A stretch of DNA of 64,000 nt from Abditibacteriaceae bacterium. Lineage in GTDB: Bacteria > Armatimonadota > Abditibacteriia > Abditibacteriales > Abditibacteriaceae. The position numbers and the translations under genes are program-made. The DNA is taken from NCBI GenBank assembly GCA_019239895.1, contig JAFAZH010000049.1, positions 1 through 64,000 on the forward strand. Direction: 5' to 3'. Below, piece by piece: positions 16,581-24,780 of this stretch. The notes beneath the pieces are model-generated. The model ran no database searches, was not told where the DNA came from, and worked only from the letters and a program-made list of their open reading frames with translations. How positions within the stretch are numbered: position 1 is the stretch's first letter; every line of letters begins with the position of its first letter.

Positions 16581-17123
16581 TTCCGTCAAGGTTCACTATT
16601 CCTTCCGTCAAGGTTCACTATTAGGCCAAAATCCTTCCGTCAAGGTTCACTAGTGCTTCCGTCAAGGTTCACTACTGGGTCACTTTTTCTTCCGTCAAGG
16701 TTCACTATTGACAAAAGTCATTTCCGTCAAGGTTCACTATTGGAGGCTGATGCTCTTCCGTCAAAGTTCACTATTAAGAGCAGTTTTTTCCGTCAAAGTT
16801 CACTATAACTCTTCCGTCAAGGTTCACTATTAAGCTTCCTTATTTCCGTGAAGGTTCACTATTTACCCCTGGGGACTTCCGTCAAGGTTCATTATTCCTC
16901 CTTCCGTTAAGGTTCACTATTACATTTCCGTCAAAGTTCACTATTAAGGCTCGATTCGTTCGTGGATTTCCGTCAAGGTTCACTATTAAACGCCGTAGCG
17001 AGCCATTAATGTGGCCCTAACAGTCTCTTTATGCGCTTTCGTCCTGTGCTTTTATCCTCTTCCGTCAAGGTTCACTATTCTCGAAGTTATGCACATGGGG
17101 ATAAATAGTGAACTTTGGCGGAA
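16581..17123. repeat. Iteron array of the replication origin
   Basis: The consensus is TTCCGTCAAGGTTCACTATT. Fifteen direct copies start at 16581, 16603, 16635, 16657, 16690, 16722, 16756, 16788, 16812, 16844, 16877, 16902, 16926, 16968 and 17060. One inverted copy lies at 17104-17123. Copies 7, 8 and 13 have AAAGTT for AAGGTT, and most others differ by at most two bases. Start-to-start distances are mostly 22-25 or 32-34 bp, about two or three helical turns. The array abuts the rep gene and is the Rep-binding origin. Confidence 0.95.
17087..17095 (+). promoter_or_regulatory. DnaA box in the origin
   Basis: TTATGCACA fits the DnaA box consensus TTATNCACA. It sits between the last direct iteron and the inverted iteron, where a host DnaA site is common in iteron plasmids. 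Confidence 0.65.
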
Positions 17124-17140
17124 ATTTAATGGAGTATGTT

Positions 17141-17183
17141 GTCTTTATGGAAAGACAGTAGTCGGTAGACAAACCGACTACTA
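17141..17183. repeat. Two short hairpins next to the origin
   Basis: GTCTTTATGGAAAGAC (17141-17156) is one of the recurring GTCTTT palindromes. It is followed by AGTAGTCGGT...ACCGACTACT (about 17158-17183), a miniature of the heptad-repeat hairpins. They separate the origin from the prepilin-like gene. Confidence 0.6.
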
Positions 17184-17230
17184 ATCTCCTTCTTGCTATA
17201 ATCTTTCTTAGGAACTTAAGGTGGAACAAC

Positions 17231-18025
17231 ATGACGGGTATAAATCGAAAAGCCAAGCGGGATGGCAGGCGACAGTTTAAACGAGGGGGGGCGCAGCGCG
17301 GCTTCACCCTCATTGAACTTTTGGTCGTTATTGCCATCATAGCGATTATCGCGGCGATCCTGCTGCCCGTCTTTGCCACCGCACGGGAGCGGGCACGCAG
17401 CGCTTCGTGCGCCAGCAACTTGAAACAAATCGGCTATGCCTTAGCGATGTATCGTGGTGATAATGACAGCGTGAACGTGCCGCATCGCCTGTGCCCGGAC
17501 TTGGCCAGCGACCCTACCTGCCACGACCAGAACCCGCCGCCGCCCGTCACTGGCCCGAACGAAATCTGGTGGGCACCTTACGACCCCACGCAGCCGCCCA
17601 ACGGGATTTTCGGGGCGGGCTTTAAAGAAGGCATGATCGCGCCTTACGTGCGCAACTTCCAAATCTTCAAATGCCCTTCGGCTCCCCGGTTGCAATGCAG
17701 TTACGCTATGAACTATAACAATGGCAGCCCGGAGGGTCTCCCCGATGCTGAGGTGCGGGAAAACCCCGCCGAAATCCTCATCATCTGGGAGCATGACCTT
17801 GGCCCTGGCTGCGCGGGGGCGGCGGCTACTGGTGGCCCGCGTCCACCCGTCACGCCTTTTACGGGCAGTTTTGCCGCGCCCCATTATGCACCCCGCCACA
17901 ACGGTGGCATGAATGGCCTGTTCTACGACGGCCATGTCAAATGGATTAACCCCGCTAACCTGCGCGTGCGCAACTTCCGCGAACCCGGCTCCGAGCCACC
18001 CGTGCCGGGGTTCCCCGGAGAGTAG
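17231..18025 (+). CDS. Prepilin-like protein with H-X9-DG C-terminus (DUF1559 type)
   Basis: This 264-residue protein has a canonical class III prepilin leader: RG followed by FTLIELLVVIAIIAIIAAILLPVF at about residues 25-48, with G-1, F1 and E5 intact. A prepilin peptidase should therefore cleave it and methylate F1. The next segment (RERARSASCASNLKQIGYALAMY) is the usual DUF1559 continuation. The C-terminal half includes the HYAPRHNGGMNGLFYDGHVKWIN block, with the H-X9-DG pattern. The role in the family is a pseudopilin-like or envelope protein. AAGGTGG precedes the ATG at 17231. No pilus machinery is in the window. It converges with a second copy at 18154-18822. Confidence 0.85.
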   Translation: MTGINRKAKRDGRRQFKRGGAQRGFTLIELLVVIAIIAIIAAILLPVFATARERARSASCASNLKQIGYALAMYRGDNDSVNVPHRLCPDLASDPTCHDQNPPPPVTGPNEIWWAPYDPTQPPNGIFGAGFKEGMIAPYVRNFQIFKCPSAPRLQCSYAMNYNNGSPEGLPDAEVRENPAEILIIWEHDLGPGCAGAAATGGPRPPVTPFTGSFAAPHYAPRHNGGMNGLFYDGHVKWINPANLRVRNFREPGSEPPVPGFPGE

Positions 18026-18031
18026 AACGGC

Positions 18032-18155
18032 AAGGATGAAGGCGGAAGGATGAAGGATGAAACCAGATTGCTATTCTATCGAGAGATTATGAATGCAACA
18101 AACTGGAACAACTTGGCCTGCCCTTTCATCCTTCATCCTTCATCCTTCATCCTTT
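18032..18155. repeat. AAGGATG heptad hairpin between convergent genes
   Basis: The left arm has AAGGATG-type heptads (18032-18061) and the right arm has four CATCCTT units (18125-18155). They can pair over about 28 bp. The element touches the 3' ends of both prepilin-like genes and probably acts as a shared terminator. Confidence 0.7.
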
Positions 18156-18822
18156 AAGGAGTAAACCATTTATCCTGCGGCGTTTGGCCAGTGTAAAACT
18201 TATCCAGGCGCAGGGCTTTGACGTGGCCATCCATGAAGGCGAGGTTACACAGGTCAAAGTGGCGGCGGATGGGGCGGCCATCTTTGTCGTCATTGATACT
18301 GGAACCGGGCGCGATCATCTTGAGCGTATCCGGGCGCACGGTCTTGAGGTCATCCTCAGTGCCGACTTCGCCCAGCATGACCGTCTCGGTCACGGTCTGG
18401 AATACCGACAGTTTCTTGGCGCGTGGCGAGCCAGCGTCGGTTAAGTCCACAAAGCCCAGTTCATTCAACCCATAAGAAATCTTCTGCGACTGCGACTCGC
18501 TGGGACAGAGATGCACTTGGGTGTTCTTGAGATAAGGATTAATCAGCGTCGGCCAGTCCACTTCGTTGCTGCTGGCGTCGGTATAGGCGACGGGCGGGAG
18601 CACATCATCAGTGTCCTGGGCATATTGCAGAATCGCTAAGGCTTGCTGCCGCTCATTGCTCAAACACTGCGTCTGCCGTCCTTTCTCGCGTGCCGTAGCA
18701 AAGACCGGAAACAAGATCGCCGCCAGTATCCCGATAATGGCGATAACGACCAAAAGTTCAATCAGGGTAAACCCACCCGGTTGTGATGTCTGACTGCTAT
18801 CTCTCAGGTTGTGTTGCTTCAT
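18154..18822 (-). CDS. Prepilin-like protein with H-X9-DG C-terminus (DUF1559 type)
   Basis: This 222-residue protein has a canonical prepilin leader. GG is followed by FTLIELLVVIAIIGILAAILFPVF at about residues 18-41, with G-1, F1 and E5 all present. ATAREKGRQTQCLSNERQQALAILQYAQDTDD then gives the Armatimonadota-like extension. Near the C-terminus RRHFDLCNLAFMDGHVKAL is the H-X9-DG block. It is probably exported by a type II or type IV pilus-like system encoded elsewhere. It represents the ancestral form of the proteins in the 24898-39595 arrays, most of which have lost the leader. It converges with the gene at 17231. Confidence 0.87.
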   Translation of the reverse strand: MKQHNLRDSSQTSQPGGFTLIELLVVIAIIGILAAILFPVFATAREKGRQTQCLSNERQQALAILQYAQDTDDVLPPVAYTDASSNEVDWPTLINPYLKNTQVHLCPSESQSQKISYGLNELGFVDLTDAGSPRAKKLSVFQTVTETVMLGEVGTEDDLKTVRPDTLKMIAPGSSINDDKDGRPIRRHFDLCNLAFMDGHVKALRLDKFYTGQTPQDKWFTP

Positions 18823-18893
18823 GTCCAGTAGTTTAGCGCATCAGCATATCAACCCTGTACGGGCTGGCTTGGTGCCTGCCGGGAATGAATGCC

Positions 18894-18909
18894 GTCTTTA
18901 CAAAAAGAC
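18894..18909. repeat. GTCTTT palindrome after a WD40 gene
   Basis: GTCTTTACAAAAAGAC lies just beyond the stop of the minus-strand WD40 gene, with GAATG/CATTC extending the stem. Similar palindromes are at 12023, 17141, 21351 and 31698. The position fits a weak terminator. Confidence 0.5.
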
Positions 18910-18911
18910 AT

Positions 18912-20102
18912 TCACTTCATGCGCCAGAGTTTGACGGTGTCCGAATCATAGCCTGCGAAAAGAGTGCGGCCATCACCAGAGAAAGCGAGAAAGGCTGCGC
19001 CGCGTTTGCCGTTCTGGGCTACGGGTTTCGGCGTCTCTATGGTGCGCAGCAGTTTGCCGTTGGAGCTTTGCCAGAGCAACAATTGATGGTTACAACTGCC
19101 CGCGAGAGTTTGACTGTCGGGCGCGAAGGCCAGTGCCTCGCAGCTATGACTATGCTCGCAAACCGCACGCAATGCACCCGTCTTGGCATCATAGAGGCGC
19201 ACGTTATCGCCGCCAACCGCCAGCCATTGACCATCCGGCGAGAAGGTGAGCGCCGTGACAACTTCGGAAAGGATGCTGTTAGTGGTGAGGGGTGGGAGCG
19301 GGACTTGTGGACGCTCCTGGCTTGAGGCAGCTTTGTGCAAAGGTAAAAGGCGAGCCTCGCTTGCATAACCTGGTGGTATATCCACGACGCCTGCTGCCGT
19401 ATGCTCATCGGGCGCTACTGTGCAAAGAGTGCGATAAGAAGAACGGGTAGTTATCTGGGTTGTAACCACCACCGGGAAGGCGAGCATCCAGTCAGGCTGG
19501 TCACTCAAGCCCGCTGTGGCCAGACCTGTGGGCAGTCCCGTTTGCCACGAGACGCGTCCCTTGGCGAGATTAATAAACTGAATGTTAATCATGTCTTTAT
19601 TCAGCGTTATCAGTCTTTTACCATCGGGAGAGAATCGAACCGGGCCGCTACCCGGCAAAGTCCATAAGCGGCGGTGGTGTAGCATATCCCACAGGAGGAT
19701 ATAAGGGTCTGTGGCGATAGCCAGCAAGGTATTGTCAGGCGAGAAAGCAACGTCAGTCGCCTCAAAATGACAGGGAATGGTGTCAACCACACGCGCACCT
19801 GCTGTATCCCACAGTTGAATCGTGTTGGTTGCTGGTCTGCTGCGAAAACGAGTTACCGCACTTAACGTCCAAGTTCTGCCGCCATTGGCTCCAGTGTTAT
19901 AAATAAAAGTAGGCGGCTGGCATATACCGACGGCCAGCCATTTACCATTGGGCGAGGCTGCCAGAGCAACGATGTGTCCGCCCTGAATATGCCAGATGCG
20001 CGGTCGCCACGAGGCGCGTTCAGCTACGGCCACATACAGCAGGGCCGGAAGGAGCAGCAGCCAACTAAAGACCAAGCGCTTTTTGCGCCTCATAGACATC
20101 AA
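18912..20102 (-). CDS. Membrane-anchored WD40 repeat protein
   Basis: This 396-residue protein has an N-terminal signal anchor (LVFSWLLLLPALLYVAVAE, about residues 10-28). The rest is WD40-type beta-propeller repeats, shown by recurring SPDGKWLAVG, SPDNTLLAIA and FSPDGQWLAVGGDNVRLYDAKTG units and the ending FSGDGRTLFAGYDSDTVKLWRMK. The propeller would sit outside the cytoplasmic membrane as a protein-binding scaffold. It shares the ERASWRPRIWH motif directly after the anchor with the neighbour at 20174-21328, so the two are tandem paralogues, 71 bp apart. No enzymatic function is evident. Confidence 0.85.
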   Translation of the reverse strand: MMSMRRKKRLVFSWLLLLPALLYVAVAERASWRPRIWHIQGGHIVALAASPNGKWLAVGICQPPTFIYNTGANGGRTWTLSAVTRFRSRPATNTIQLWDTAGARVVDTIPCHFEATDVAFSPDNTLLAIATDPYILLWDMLHHRRLWTLPGSGPVRFSPDGKRLITLNKDMINIQFINLAKGRVSWQTGLPTGLATAGLSDQPDWMLAFPVVVTTQITTRSSYRTLCTVAPDEHTAAGVVDIPPGYASEARLLPLHKAASSQERPQVPLPPLTTNSILSEVVTALTFSPDGQWLAVGGDNVRLYDAKTGALRAVCEHSHSCEALAFAPDSQTLAGSCNHQLLLWQSSNGKLLRTIETPKPVAQNGKRGAAFLAFSGDGRTLFAGYDSDTVKLWRMK

Positions 20103-20173
20103 ACCTCTTACTGTGTAATTTTAGCCCAACGCAACAAGGCGCGTCGTGGCAGCAATGTCTTCCCAAAGGACAG

Positions 20174-21328
20174 TCACTTGATGCGCCAGAGTTTGAGGGT
20201 GCCATTGCCATAACCGGCGGCTAAGGTGGCCCCATCGGGCGAGAAAGCCAAGGCGGTAGCTTCATTGCGTAGGTGCGGCGGGGCGGGCGGAGCCGTGTCG
20301 AGGGTGCGTAAGACTTGGCCAGTGTGCGGGTTCCACAGCAGTATCTGGCTGTGGCAGCTTCCGGCGAGCGTGTTACCGTCGGGCGCGAAAGCTAAAGTAA
20401 TTGGCTGCTCGCTGGCGGCACAGAGGAACTTAAAGGCTCCCGTAGGGGCATCATAGAGTTGCACACTTTGACCCGCTACTGCCACAACTTTGCTATCCGA
20501 TGCAAAAGCGATGGCTCGCACTAGGTATTGAGACTGGAAGCTAAAGGCTGGGGTGGCAGGCGGTGTTAGTTGCCTAGGAGCGATAGCGCGGCGGGTGCTG
20601 CCTTGAGACGGGGCGGGGGCAGGGTCAAACAGCACGGCTTCTCGACGGGAGCGGGAGGGCAGAGTCTCAACGGCTACGGCAGTGGCCTGGCCATCGGGAG
20701 CTGTGGCTGCGATATAACGTGTCACCAAAGGTAGACCCTCTAGGACAATCGGGTTGCCGTGCAGCAGCCATTGCGGTAGGGCTAAAGAGCCACTGAGGGA
20801 GAGGTAGGGCGGCAAGGCCATCAGCCGCTCGCGCAGCTTGCGGGGTGGGCGCGTGGCCCATGTCTCGATAGCGGGGGGCACATTGCGGCGCATAAGCTGC
20901 ACGCAAGCCAGGCCAGTTTGCCGGTCGGTGGTAAAGCCCAGTAGCTCCCGCCCCGGTAGAGCGCCCTGTCGTCGGCCACTGGCAGTATCCCACAGCAATA
21001 TCTCGTCATTGGTGCTGGCGGCAAGCTGCTGTCCAGTCGGGGCAAAGGCGACCGTCTGCACCGGAGCGGTGGGCACGTCTAAGTGCCGCTCCACGCGGCT
21101 GTTAGCTATATTCCACAGGAAGACGGCCCCCGGCTGCTGACGCGATAGAAACACCCCGACCGCCAACAGCTTGCCGTCAGGAGAGAAGGCGACGGATTGA
21201 ATGTGCCCTAACGTAACGTGCCAGATGCGAGGCCGCCACGAAGCCCGCTCGGCTAAGACGGCATAGAGGAGAGCCGGGATTGCCACCAGGGAAAGAATGG
21301 TGAGCCACCGTTTATGTGAGTTGGTCAT
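20174..21328 (-). CDS. Membrane-anchored WD40 repeat protein
   Basis: This 384-residue paralogue of the adjacent WD40 protein starts MTNSHKRWLTILSLVAIPALLYAVLAERASWRPRIWHV. The ATG at 21328 is chosen because it aligns with the neighbour's start and has AAGG upstream; an in-frame start at 21400 would add 24 residues with no such support. Repeats include FSPDGKLLAVGV, FAPTGQQLAASTNDEILLWDTASG and the final FSPDGATLAAGYGNGTLKLWRIK. The predicted topology is one N-terminal anchor with an external propeller. It precedes the other WD40 gene in the same direction and probably shares its transcript. Confidence 0.85.
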   Translation of the reverse strand: MTNSHKRWLTILSLVAIPALLYAVLAERASWRPRIWHVTLGHIQSVAFSPDGKLLAVGVFLSRQQPGAVFLWNIANSRVERHLDVPTAPVQTVAFAPTGQQLAASTNDEILLWDTASGRRQGALPGRELLGFTTDRQTGLACVQLMRRNVPPAIETWATRPPRKLRERLMALPPYLSLSGSLALPQWLLHGNPIVLEGLPLVTRYIAATAPDGQATAVAVETLPSRSRREAVLFDPAPAPSQGSTRRAIAPRQLTPPATPAFSFQSQYLVRAIAFASDSKVVAVAGQSVQLYDAPTGAFKFLCAASEQPITLAFAPDGNTLAGSCHSQILLWNPHTGQVLRTLDTAPPAPPHLRNEATALAFSPDGATLAAGYGNGTLKLWRIK

Positions 21329-21350
21329 GTGAAACCTTAGGAGCGGAAGT

Positions 21351-21366
21351 GTCTTTATGTAAAGGC
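21351..21366. repeat. GTCTTT palindrome before a WD40 gene
   Basis: GTCTTTATGTAAAGGC is a slightly imperfect member of the recurring GTCTTT palindrome set. It lies 23 bp upstream of the WD40 start codon and beyond the parB 3' end. Confidence 0.45.
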
Positions 21367-21430
21367 AGTTATTCTGGGTGGATAGACCCCTCCTCGACAA
21401 GTGTAGGGCTATCGAGAAGTAGCGGCAGAG

Positions 21431-21483
21431 GCCCTCACCCCCTCTCCTCTCCCGATAACAGGAGAGGGGCCGGGGGTGAGGGC
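21431..21483. repeat. CCCTCACCCC hairpin downstream of parB
   Basis: GCCCTCACCCC...CTCTCC pairs with GGAGAGG...GGGGTGAGGGC around a short loop. A CT-rich run (21484-21520) separates it from the parB stop. One arm of the same sequence recurs near 140. It is probably a terminator-like dispersed repeat. Confidence 0.6.
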
Positions 21484-21523
21484 TGCTCCCCCTCTCCTCT
21501 GCTCCCTCTCTCCCCCTCTTCCG

Positions 21524-22576
21524 TTACCGCACGACTTTCTTGAGTTGGGCGATTTGCTTTTCCAGCAGTTCTACTTCGCGCAGCACCGCGTTGCGGTAGT
21601 GGGCGGTGAGGCTGCGGCTCTCCAACTGGCGCACGGCGTCGGCGATTAACGAAGTGGCGGGACGCAGCGCACCCTCAATAGGATCATTGCGGTCGGGGCG
21701 TGCCGCAGTTTGCGTTGTGTCATCCGTCGTGGTGCCGCGCCAACTGTTGTCGCCGGAGTTGCTCCACGCGCCGCCGTTGGTGCCGCCATTGCTGCTCTCC
21801 GCCGTGTGGCCGTTGCCCTCTGGCCGCTCCGGGCGTGGGTTATGGATAGCTTCGTGGGCTTCGATGCGGCGGCGCACTTCGGAAACTGAGGCCCCCTCGT
21901 TTAAAACGGTCTTGATAAGCTGGCGGCGCAGTTTTGGGTCTTGCACGCGGTCAATCTCATAGGCATGGCTAAGGGTGTCTTTACGCAGAGACACCATGTT
22001 CTGCACATCTTCGCCCGCTTTCAAGAGGCGCAGGCGGTTCTCAATGTAGCCCTTATCCTTGCCTAAGAGCTTGGCCACGTCGCGGTAAGAAAGCTTCTGG
22101 CGACGCATCAGGTTGTGGATGCCTTCGGCTTCTTCGAGCGGCGGGAGGGACTGGCGTTGCAGGTTCTCGATAAGCTGCATCCAGCGCACGCTGTTGCCAT
22201 CGGCTTCAATCACAATGCAGGGCAGCTCCTCGACGCCAACCCAGGTAGCGGTTGGCGTGGTGGCGCGGTAGCGGCGTTCGCCCGCCACGAGGAGATACTT
22301 ATCGTCCTGGGGCACCACGAGCAGGGGCGCGAGCAGGCCAGTGCCCTCGACGCCTTCTTTGCGCTCTTTGAGTTCGCGGATGTTGCTCATCAGTTCGTGC
22401 TGTTCTTCGGGTGGGAAACTGCGGCGCGGTTGGTCGCCGATGATGATGCGGTCGCGGTTAATTAACTTCAAGCCGTTAATTTCGCGCTCGCCCGCCTTAA
22501 TCGGGATGAGCGTATCCAAATACTCGGCGGCGCTGGGGATACTGGGTTTGCGAGAACGTTCTCGTGTTATTGCCAT
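21524..22576 (-). CDS. parB: ParB-type partition protein
   Basis: This 350-residue DNA-binding partition protein loads on parS sites and works with ParA to segregate the replicon. The ParB/Srx CTPase region is visible as LLVVPQDDKYLLVAGERRYRA (GERRYRA box, about residues 110-120) and LIENLQRQSLPPLEEAEGI (about 137-155). The helix-turn-helix region follows (LSYRDVAKLLGKDKGYIENRLRLL, about 163-186). The C-terminal 60 residues carry coiled-coil-like leucines (LREVELLEKQIAQLKKVV), probably for dimerisation, after a Gly/Asn/Thr-rich linker (about 255-290). It lies downstream of parA, separated by a long hairpin, which is unusual because parAB are normally tightly linked. Confidence 0.93.
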   Translation of the reverse strand: MAITRERSRKPSIPSAAEYLDTLIPIKAGEREINGLKLINRDRIIIGDQPRRSFPPEEQHELMSNIRELKERKEGVEGTGLLAPLLVVPQDDKYLLVAGERRYRATTPTATWVGVEELPCIVIEADGNSVRWMQLIENLQRQSLPPLEEAEGIHNLMRRQKLSYRDVAKLLGKDKGYIENRLRLLKAGEDVQNMVSLRKDTLSHAYEIDRVQDPKLRRQLIKTVLNEGASVSEVRRRIEAHEAIHNPRPERPEGNGHTAESSNGGTNGGAWSNSGDNSWRGTTTDDTTQTAARPDRNDPIEGALRPATSLIADAVRQLESRSLTAHYRNAVLREVELLEKQIAQLKKVVR

Positions 22577-22614
22577 TTTACCTTCCTTTATCTAATTTAG
22601 AACATCTGATTTGG

Positions 22615-22763
22615 AACCACGAATGAACACGAATAGACACGAATGAGAAAGAATAGAGGATAGAGTATTGAAGATAGCAGGGGTAGCACAGCAGGAACTG
22701 CCTTTGCAATCTTCAATCTTCCATCCTCAAACAATTCGTGTCTATTCGTGTTCATTCGTGGTT
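22615..22763. repeat. CACGAATGAA decamer hairpin downstream of parA
   Basis: Thirty-base arms at 22615-22644 and 22734-22763 are exact reverse complements built of CACGAATGAA/CACGAATAGA units. A second, imperfect pairing of AGGATAGA-like units lies inside. The right arm ends 6 bp beyond the parA stop. A sister element is at 23582-23735 on the other side of parA. Confidence 0.8.
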
Positions 22764-22769
22764 AAGTAT

Positions 22770-23516
22770 TTAGTGAGGATTACCTATCATCTCTTGCGCC
22801 AGGGCGCGGTAGTCTTCGGCAGCGTTGCTGGTGGGGGCGTGTTGCAAGACCGAACCGACCCCAATATCCAGTTTGGAACTGCGGCTGATAATCGTCTGGC
22901 AGACCTCCCGGCCAAAGCGACCTTGCACGGCGGTCACAATATCTTTGGCGCTATTGATGCGGCGATCTAACATCGTCAGCAAGATACGCTTTTGCAGTTG
23001 GGCATTAGTGCGGCGTTGCGCCGTGCTAATGGTTTGCAACACCTGCGCCAGACCATCGAGCGCCAGATGCTCACACTGCAACGGCACCAGGGCCATGTCT
23101 GCCGCACACAGCGACATGGCAGGCCCAATGCCCAGCGTCGGCCCGTTGTCAATGAGAATCGCCTGGTAGCGTTCCCGCACGGGGTCGAGGGCTTCGCGCA
23201 GCAGCATCTCACGGCCCACCACATTGAGTAGTGCGCTTTCCAGCCCCGCTAAGGCGCGATGGCCGGGCGCTAAGTCCACGTTGTCAATGAGGCTGGGGCG
23301 CACAATCCCTTCCAGCGGTTGCTCCTCCGGGTCTACCAAGACATCGAACATGGAAGCGGTGGTTTCCCGCGTGCCGCAGAGAGAACTGGCATTATGCTGG
23401 GCATCCAGGTCTACAATCAGCACGCGCTGTCCCTTTTCCGCCAGGGCCGCGCCCAAATTTACTGCTGTGGTTGTCTTGCCGACTCCGCCTTTCTGGTTGA
23501 TGACACTAATAATCAT
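22770..23516 (-). CDS. parA: ParA-type partition ATPase
   Basis: This 248-residue Walker-type ATPase drives plasmid or chromid segregation with ParB. The deviant Walker A motif KGGVGKTTTA begins about 10 residues from the chosen start. The Walker A' motif VLIVDLDAQ and the switch region with LIDNGPTLG are present. I choose the ATG at 23516 (MIISVINQKGG) because this is where family members normally begin. The frame is open further upstream, with an in-frame ATG at 23564, but the added residues would come partly from a repeat element. Neither start has a strong ribosome-binding site. The gene is flanked on both sides by copies of one hairpin repeat. Confidence 0.92.
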   Translation of the reverse strand: MIISVINQKGGVGKTTTAVNLGAALAEKGQRVLIVDLDAQHNASSLCGTRETTASMFDVLVDPEEQPLEGIVRPSLIDNVDLAPGHRALAGLESALLNVVGREMLLREALDPVRERYQAILIDNGPTLGIGPAMSLCAADMALVPLQCEHLALDGLAQVLQTISTAQRRTNAQLQKRILLTMLDRRINSAKDIVTAVQGRFGREVCQTIISRSSKLDIGVGSVLQHAPTSNAAEDYRALAQEMIGNPH

Positions 23517-23581
23517 GAATTTTCTGTTGTTAACTTCGGCTGCGTTGATTGCTACCTTTTCCATTATACCATGATTTTTGA

Positions 23582-23735
23582 TTTTGGAACCACGAATGAA
23601 CACTAATAGCACGAATGAAGAAAGAGAATAGAAGATCGAAGATAGAGGATCGAGGATGGAGTATTCAGCAACCAGCATCCTGTATCCAGCATCCGAATCA
23701 TTCGTGTCTATTTGTGTTCATTCGTGGTTCCAAAA
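23582..23735. repeat. CACGAATGAA hairpin downstream of the zinc-ribbon gene
   Basis: The 22-base arms at 23582-23603 and 23714-23735 are exact reverse complements. Between them are GAAGATCGAAGATAG-type simple repeats and an inverted CATCC-type segment. It is a diverged copy of the 22615-22763 element and ends 5 bp from the neighbouring stop codon. Confidence 0.78.
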
Positions 23736-23740
23736 GCCGT

Positions 23741-24760
23741 TCACAGCAGCGAGTTCATATTCCGCACCCGCGTGGCTTCGCCTTTGGCGGGGTGGAAGAC
23801 GTTGTCGCAACGGTCGCAGTAGAGCAGGGCAGACCAGTTTTTCATCTGGCGCTGCCACTTCGCGTGCTGCTCCTGATAGGCTCGGCGGGCGGTGCGGGCA
23901 TCGGCCAGACTGATGACAAAAAGCACGAAGGCCGTGCCGAAAAGGAGGGCGTTCAGGCCGTGCGCGAGGAGGGGCAGATAATCGCGGATGGTGAGGGTGA
24001 TAGGCAGGCAGACCAGGCCCAGCATAGCCAGCGTCAAGGCTCCATAAATCGTGTTGTGGCGTTCAACAGTGGGGGACAAGGGCGGAGCCAGAGCCAGGGC
24101 TAATTGAGCCTTGGGTGAGCCGGGCGCGGTGCTGACCGCATCCACCGGCGGCACGCCACTCCGGTGCCAGCGATGGCCGTGCCCCGCTGAAATGGCCTTG
24201 CCGGTGCCCGGCCATTGATCGGCCCCACAAATGTTGCGCACGCGCTGCACATGCACGTTGCCGCAGACCACACACGGCGACAGGTTCTCCTGCTGTGGTT
24301 CAGGATTGACCCACATATGCACTGAAGAGTGGGCCGTAGAGTGAGCCGCTGGGCCGGGTTGATTGGGCGCGGTGGGCGCGTGGCTGTCCAACGGCCCACT
24401 TTGCGGCCACTGGGCGGAAAAGTTAGTTCCTCCAGTACCGTTCGATGGGGTCGGAATGGCCGCAGTGGAAGGCACGGGATTGGGCGCGGCCCCCGGCGCT
24501 AAGGTGACAACTCTGTTGGCTGGTGGGTTAGCTGCTGTTGAGGTGCTTGTCGGCGGGGCACCCCCTCTGTGCAACTGGCCTGTATTTTGCACTATTTTGC
24601 CAATTCGCGTGGTGGGCGCATGTTGTGTGACGCGGTGCCCATGCGTGGCCCACGGCAGACGCGCCCCACACCCGCCACACACAATCACGGTATAAGGATT
24701 GGCGTCACCACACCGCTCGCAAAAGCCCCGCTGCTGTTTTGCTGCTCCATTCGTGCTCAT
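23741..24760 (-). CDS. Zinc-ribbon membrane protein, unknown function
   Basis: This 339-residue protein carries an N-terminal zinc ribbon (CERCGD...CGGCGARLPW, about residues 13-36). A low-complexity Pro/Thr/Ala linker follows (about 45-150), then a middle CxxC pair (CVVCGN) near 162-167. Two transmembrane helices (about 240-260 and 268-288) come before a C-terminal CDRCDNVFHP half-ribbon. Such proteins are usually anchors or sensors with cytosolic zinc fingers, but I do not recognise this one. AAAAAGG precedes the start. It lies upstream of parA in the same direction, with a hairpin between them, so co-regulation is uncertain. Confidence 0.7.
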   Translation of the reverse strand: MSTNGAAKQQRGFCERCGDANPYTVIVCGGCGARLPWATHGHRVTQHAPTTRIGKIVQNTGQLHRGGAPPTSTSTAANPPANRVVTLAPGAAPNPVPSTAAIPTPSNGTGGTNFSAQWPQSGPLDSHAPTAPNQPGPAAHSTAHSSVHMWVNPEPQQENLSPCVVCGNVHVQRVRNICGADQWPGTGKAISAGHGHRWHRSGVPPVDAVSTAPGSPKAQLALALAPPLSPTVERHNTIYGALTLAMLGLVCLPITLTIRDYLPLLAHGLNALLFGTAFVLFVISLADARTARRAYQEQHAKWQRQMKNWSALLYCDRCDNVFHPAKGEATRVRNMNSLL

Positions 24761-24780
24761 ACCTTTTTAAGTATAGAAGA

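Noticed and set aside
16581..17079. Regular 20-bp repeats resembling a CRISPR array
   Set aside because: Gaps between repeats range from 2 to 72 bp, one copy is inverted, and they abut a replication initiator gene with a DnaA box; they are iterons.
21976..21996. GTGTCTTTACGCAGAGACAC palindrome
   Set aside because: It lies inside the parB coding sequence and is explained by codons for conserved residues.
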